Assembly (NCBI GenBank): GCA_016649585.1
Contig: JAENXH010000082.1
Coordinates: 1 to 6,399, forward strand
Source of the DNA: Methanosarcinales archaeon
Lineage (GTDB): Archaea; Halobacteriota; Syntropharchaeia; Alkanophagales; Methanospirareceae
Length of the DNA stretch: 6,399 bases
Direction of reading: 5' to 3'
The notes beneath the pieces were generated by a model. It made no database searches, was not told where the DNA came from, and saw only the letters and a program-made list of their open reading frames with translations. The translations under genes and the position numbers were made by a program. Positions 5,870 through 6,399 of this stretch are shown here, in pieces; position 1 is the first letter of the stretch, and each line of letters opens with the position of its first letter.

Positions 5870-6013
5870 TTAATCATCTTCCCCACTCCTTATCTGTAAG
5901 TTATCCAATGGACTTTTAATCTTGCCTATATCCTTATTACTCACATGCGTATATATCTTTCTGTCGTCTTCGAGCTTTTATGCCCAACAACTCTTGGATA
6001 TTTCACGAAGATG
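5870..6013 (-). pseudogene. C-terminal remnant of a tyrosine recombinase (XerA/phage-integrase type)
   Basis: Minus-strand pieces in three frames join into the well-known C-terminal end of XerA-like tyrosine recombinases. HLREI (6013-5999) is followed, after two extra bases, by QELLG (from 5996). With one base missing comes HKSSKTTERY (5982-5953). After two more extra bases comes THVSNKDIGKIKSPLDNLQ and a short tail to a TAA at 5870-5872. The second histidine-type box (LGH) and the tyrosine region (TERY-THVS) are recognisable; the active-site tyrosine would be the one in THVS-type ends (ERY). Three frame breaks in about 60 bp mean the gene is dead. The upstream catalytic and N-terminal domains are not visible, because the mqnD promoter begins within about 115 bp. 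Confidence 0.8.
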
Positions 6014-6126
6014 GTTTTTTGGCATGATTGCGGACTACGTTCAAATACATTTCAGTCCCAATTTCGGCTAACAAATATTCCAGAAAATGGGTCTCTCTCG
6101 ATGTTTTTTCACTATGGTTGCAGCCC
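6014..6126. other. Unassigned stretch between recombinase remnant and mqnD promoter
   Basis: No gene can be supported here. A minus-strand frame (THFLEYLLAEIGTEMYLNVV at about 6092-6033, ending in a TGA) looks protein-like and could be further recombinase debris, since THFLE resembles the box after the first arginine-histidine region. However, its distance from LREI is too long for that. Confidence 0.2.
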
Positions 6127-6136
6127 CTTTTTATAC
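6127..6136 (+). promoter_or_regulatory. TATA-like box of mqnD
   Basis: CTTTTTATAC is centred about 27 bp ahead of the mqnD ATG, so transcription would begin at or within a base or two of the start codon. No Shine-Dalgarno precedes the ATG, so a leaderless mRNA is likely. Confidence 0.55.
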
Positions 6137-6158
6137 CTCCCGTACATTATACTAAACC

Positions 6159-6399
6159 ATGCTCGTAGCACACACACCCGATGCGGACGACGCATTCATG
6201 TTTTATGGAATGCTCAGCGGCAAAATCCTTGCCAATCTCGAGATAGAACAGGTGGTTGAGGACATAGAAACGCTGAACAAACGAGCGTTCAAGGGCGAGT
6301 TAGATGTCACGGCACTCTCAGCCCACGCTTATGCGTTCCTTCACGACAAATATCGGATTTTATCCGATATTTGTCGTGAAGGAACGCATAAGCGTGGGC
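6159..6399 (+). CDS. mqnD: 1,4-dihydroxy-6-naphthoate synthase MqnD, 5' part only
   Basis: MqnD cleaves cyclic dehypoxanthine futalosine to 1,4-dihydroxy-6-naphthoate. The start is fixed by a TAA at 6153-6155 just upstream. Family landmarks are HTPDADDAFMFYG (5-17), SGKI (20-23), EDIETLNKRAF (34-44), LDVTALSAHAYAFL (48-61) and DKYRI (63-67). MqnD normally runs to about 270-290 residues and would continue here with a glycine-rich stretch. Instead, from about codon 68 the sequence is the exact reverse complement of the preceding bases, so only the first 67 residues are genuine. It belongs with mqnE-mqnA-mqnC but is separated from them by about 1.1 kb of accessory DNA and has its own promoter. 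Confidence 0.88.
   Translation, partial: MLVAHTPDADDAFMFYGMLSGKILANLEIEQVVEDIETLNKRAFKGELDVTALSAHAYAFLHDKYRILSDICREGTHKRG
6321..6399. repeat. Perfect 38-bp-arm palindrome at the end of the sequence
   Basis: Bases 6321-6358 and 6362-6399 are exact reverse complements around a TTT loop (6359-6361), and the right arm ends on the very last base. The left arm is conserved mqnD coding sequence, so the right arm is very likely a fold-back copy made during amplification, sequencing or assembly. Confidence 0.9.

Noticed and set aside
5701..5886. Minus-strand 61-codon frame with a CELC motif
   Set aside because: It runs through the GGATAT array, the inverted repeat, the TATA box and the Shine-Dalgarno of the membrane-protein gene. 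Its sequence comes from the repeat units and resembles no protein family.
5945..6259. Plus-strand 104-codon frame
   Set aside because: It is antisense to the recombinase remnant and then overlaps the start of mqnD in another frame. It has no ribosome binding site.

Overview
The window looks archaeal. Several genes have a TATA-like element about 25-40 bp ahead of the start with a very short or absent leader. Strong Shine-Dalgarno sites are used only at some genes, and the base composition is moderately AT-rich. The main identifiable content is the futalosine (mqn) route of menaquinone biosynthesis, which is known in Archaeoglobi and ANME-1/Methanophagales-type archaea. An uncultured euryarchaeon of that kind is a reasonable guess, but the sequence alone does not settle it.

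Layout. From 44 to 430 (minus) there is a small PD-(D/E)XK nuclease-like protein, followed by about 380 bp without a convincing gene but with a possible gene remnant on the minus strand. An HD-domain hydrolase (808-1368, plus) converges on a winged-helix regulator (1502-2122, minus). A 10-bp inverted repeat brackets the gap between them. The regulator is divergent from a tight plus-strand operon: mqnE (2231-3277), mqnA (3274-4020) and mqnC (4001-5077), with overlapping ends. The divergent promoter carries three GGATAT motifs, two of them around the regulator's TATA box.

Behind mqnC lies a compact accessory module. It holds a structured three-way-junction inverted repeat (5106-5191) and a minus-strand gene for a four-helix membrane protein (5296-5697) with its own promoter and strong ribosome binding site. 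Upstream of that gene (to its right in this window) come a tandem array of GGATAT repeats (5777-5843) and the frameshifted C-terminal end of a tyrosine recombinase (about 5870-6013, minus). The membrane-protein segment is bounded by direct repeats GGAAATT-N3/4-ATAACGT and contains a 14-bp inverted repeat. This is the arrangement expected of an integron-like or other site-specific cassette, with a dead integrase next to it.

The module separates mqnEAC from the start of mqnD (6159 onward). mqnD is cut off by a perfect 38-bp-arm palindrome that runs to the last base, most likely a fold-back artefact at a contig end.

How the genes work together: MqnA dehydrates chorismate, MqnE joins the product to SAM to give aminofutalosine, MqnC cyclises dehypoxanthine futalosine, and MqnD releases 1,4-dihydroxy-6-naphthoate. 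The nucleosidase step (MqnB type) is not in the window. The winged-helix regulator is placed to control the operon and itself.
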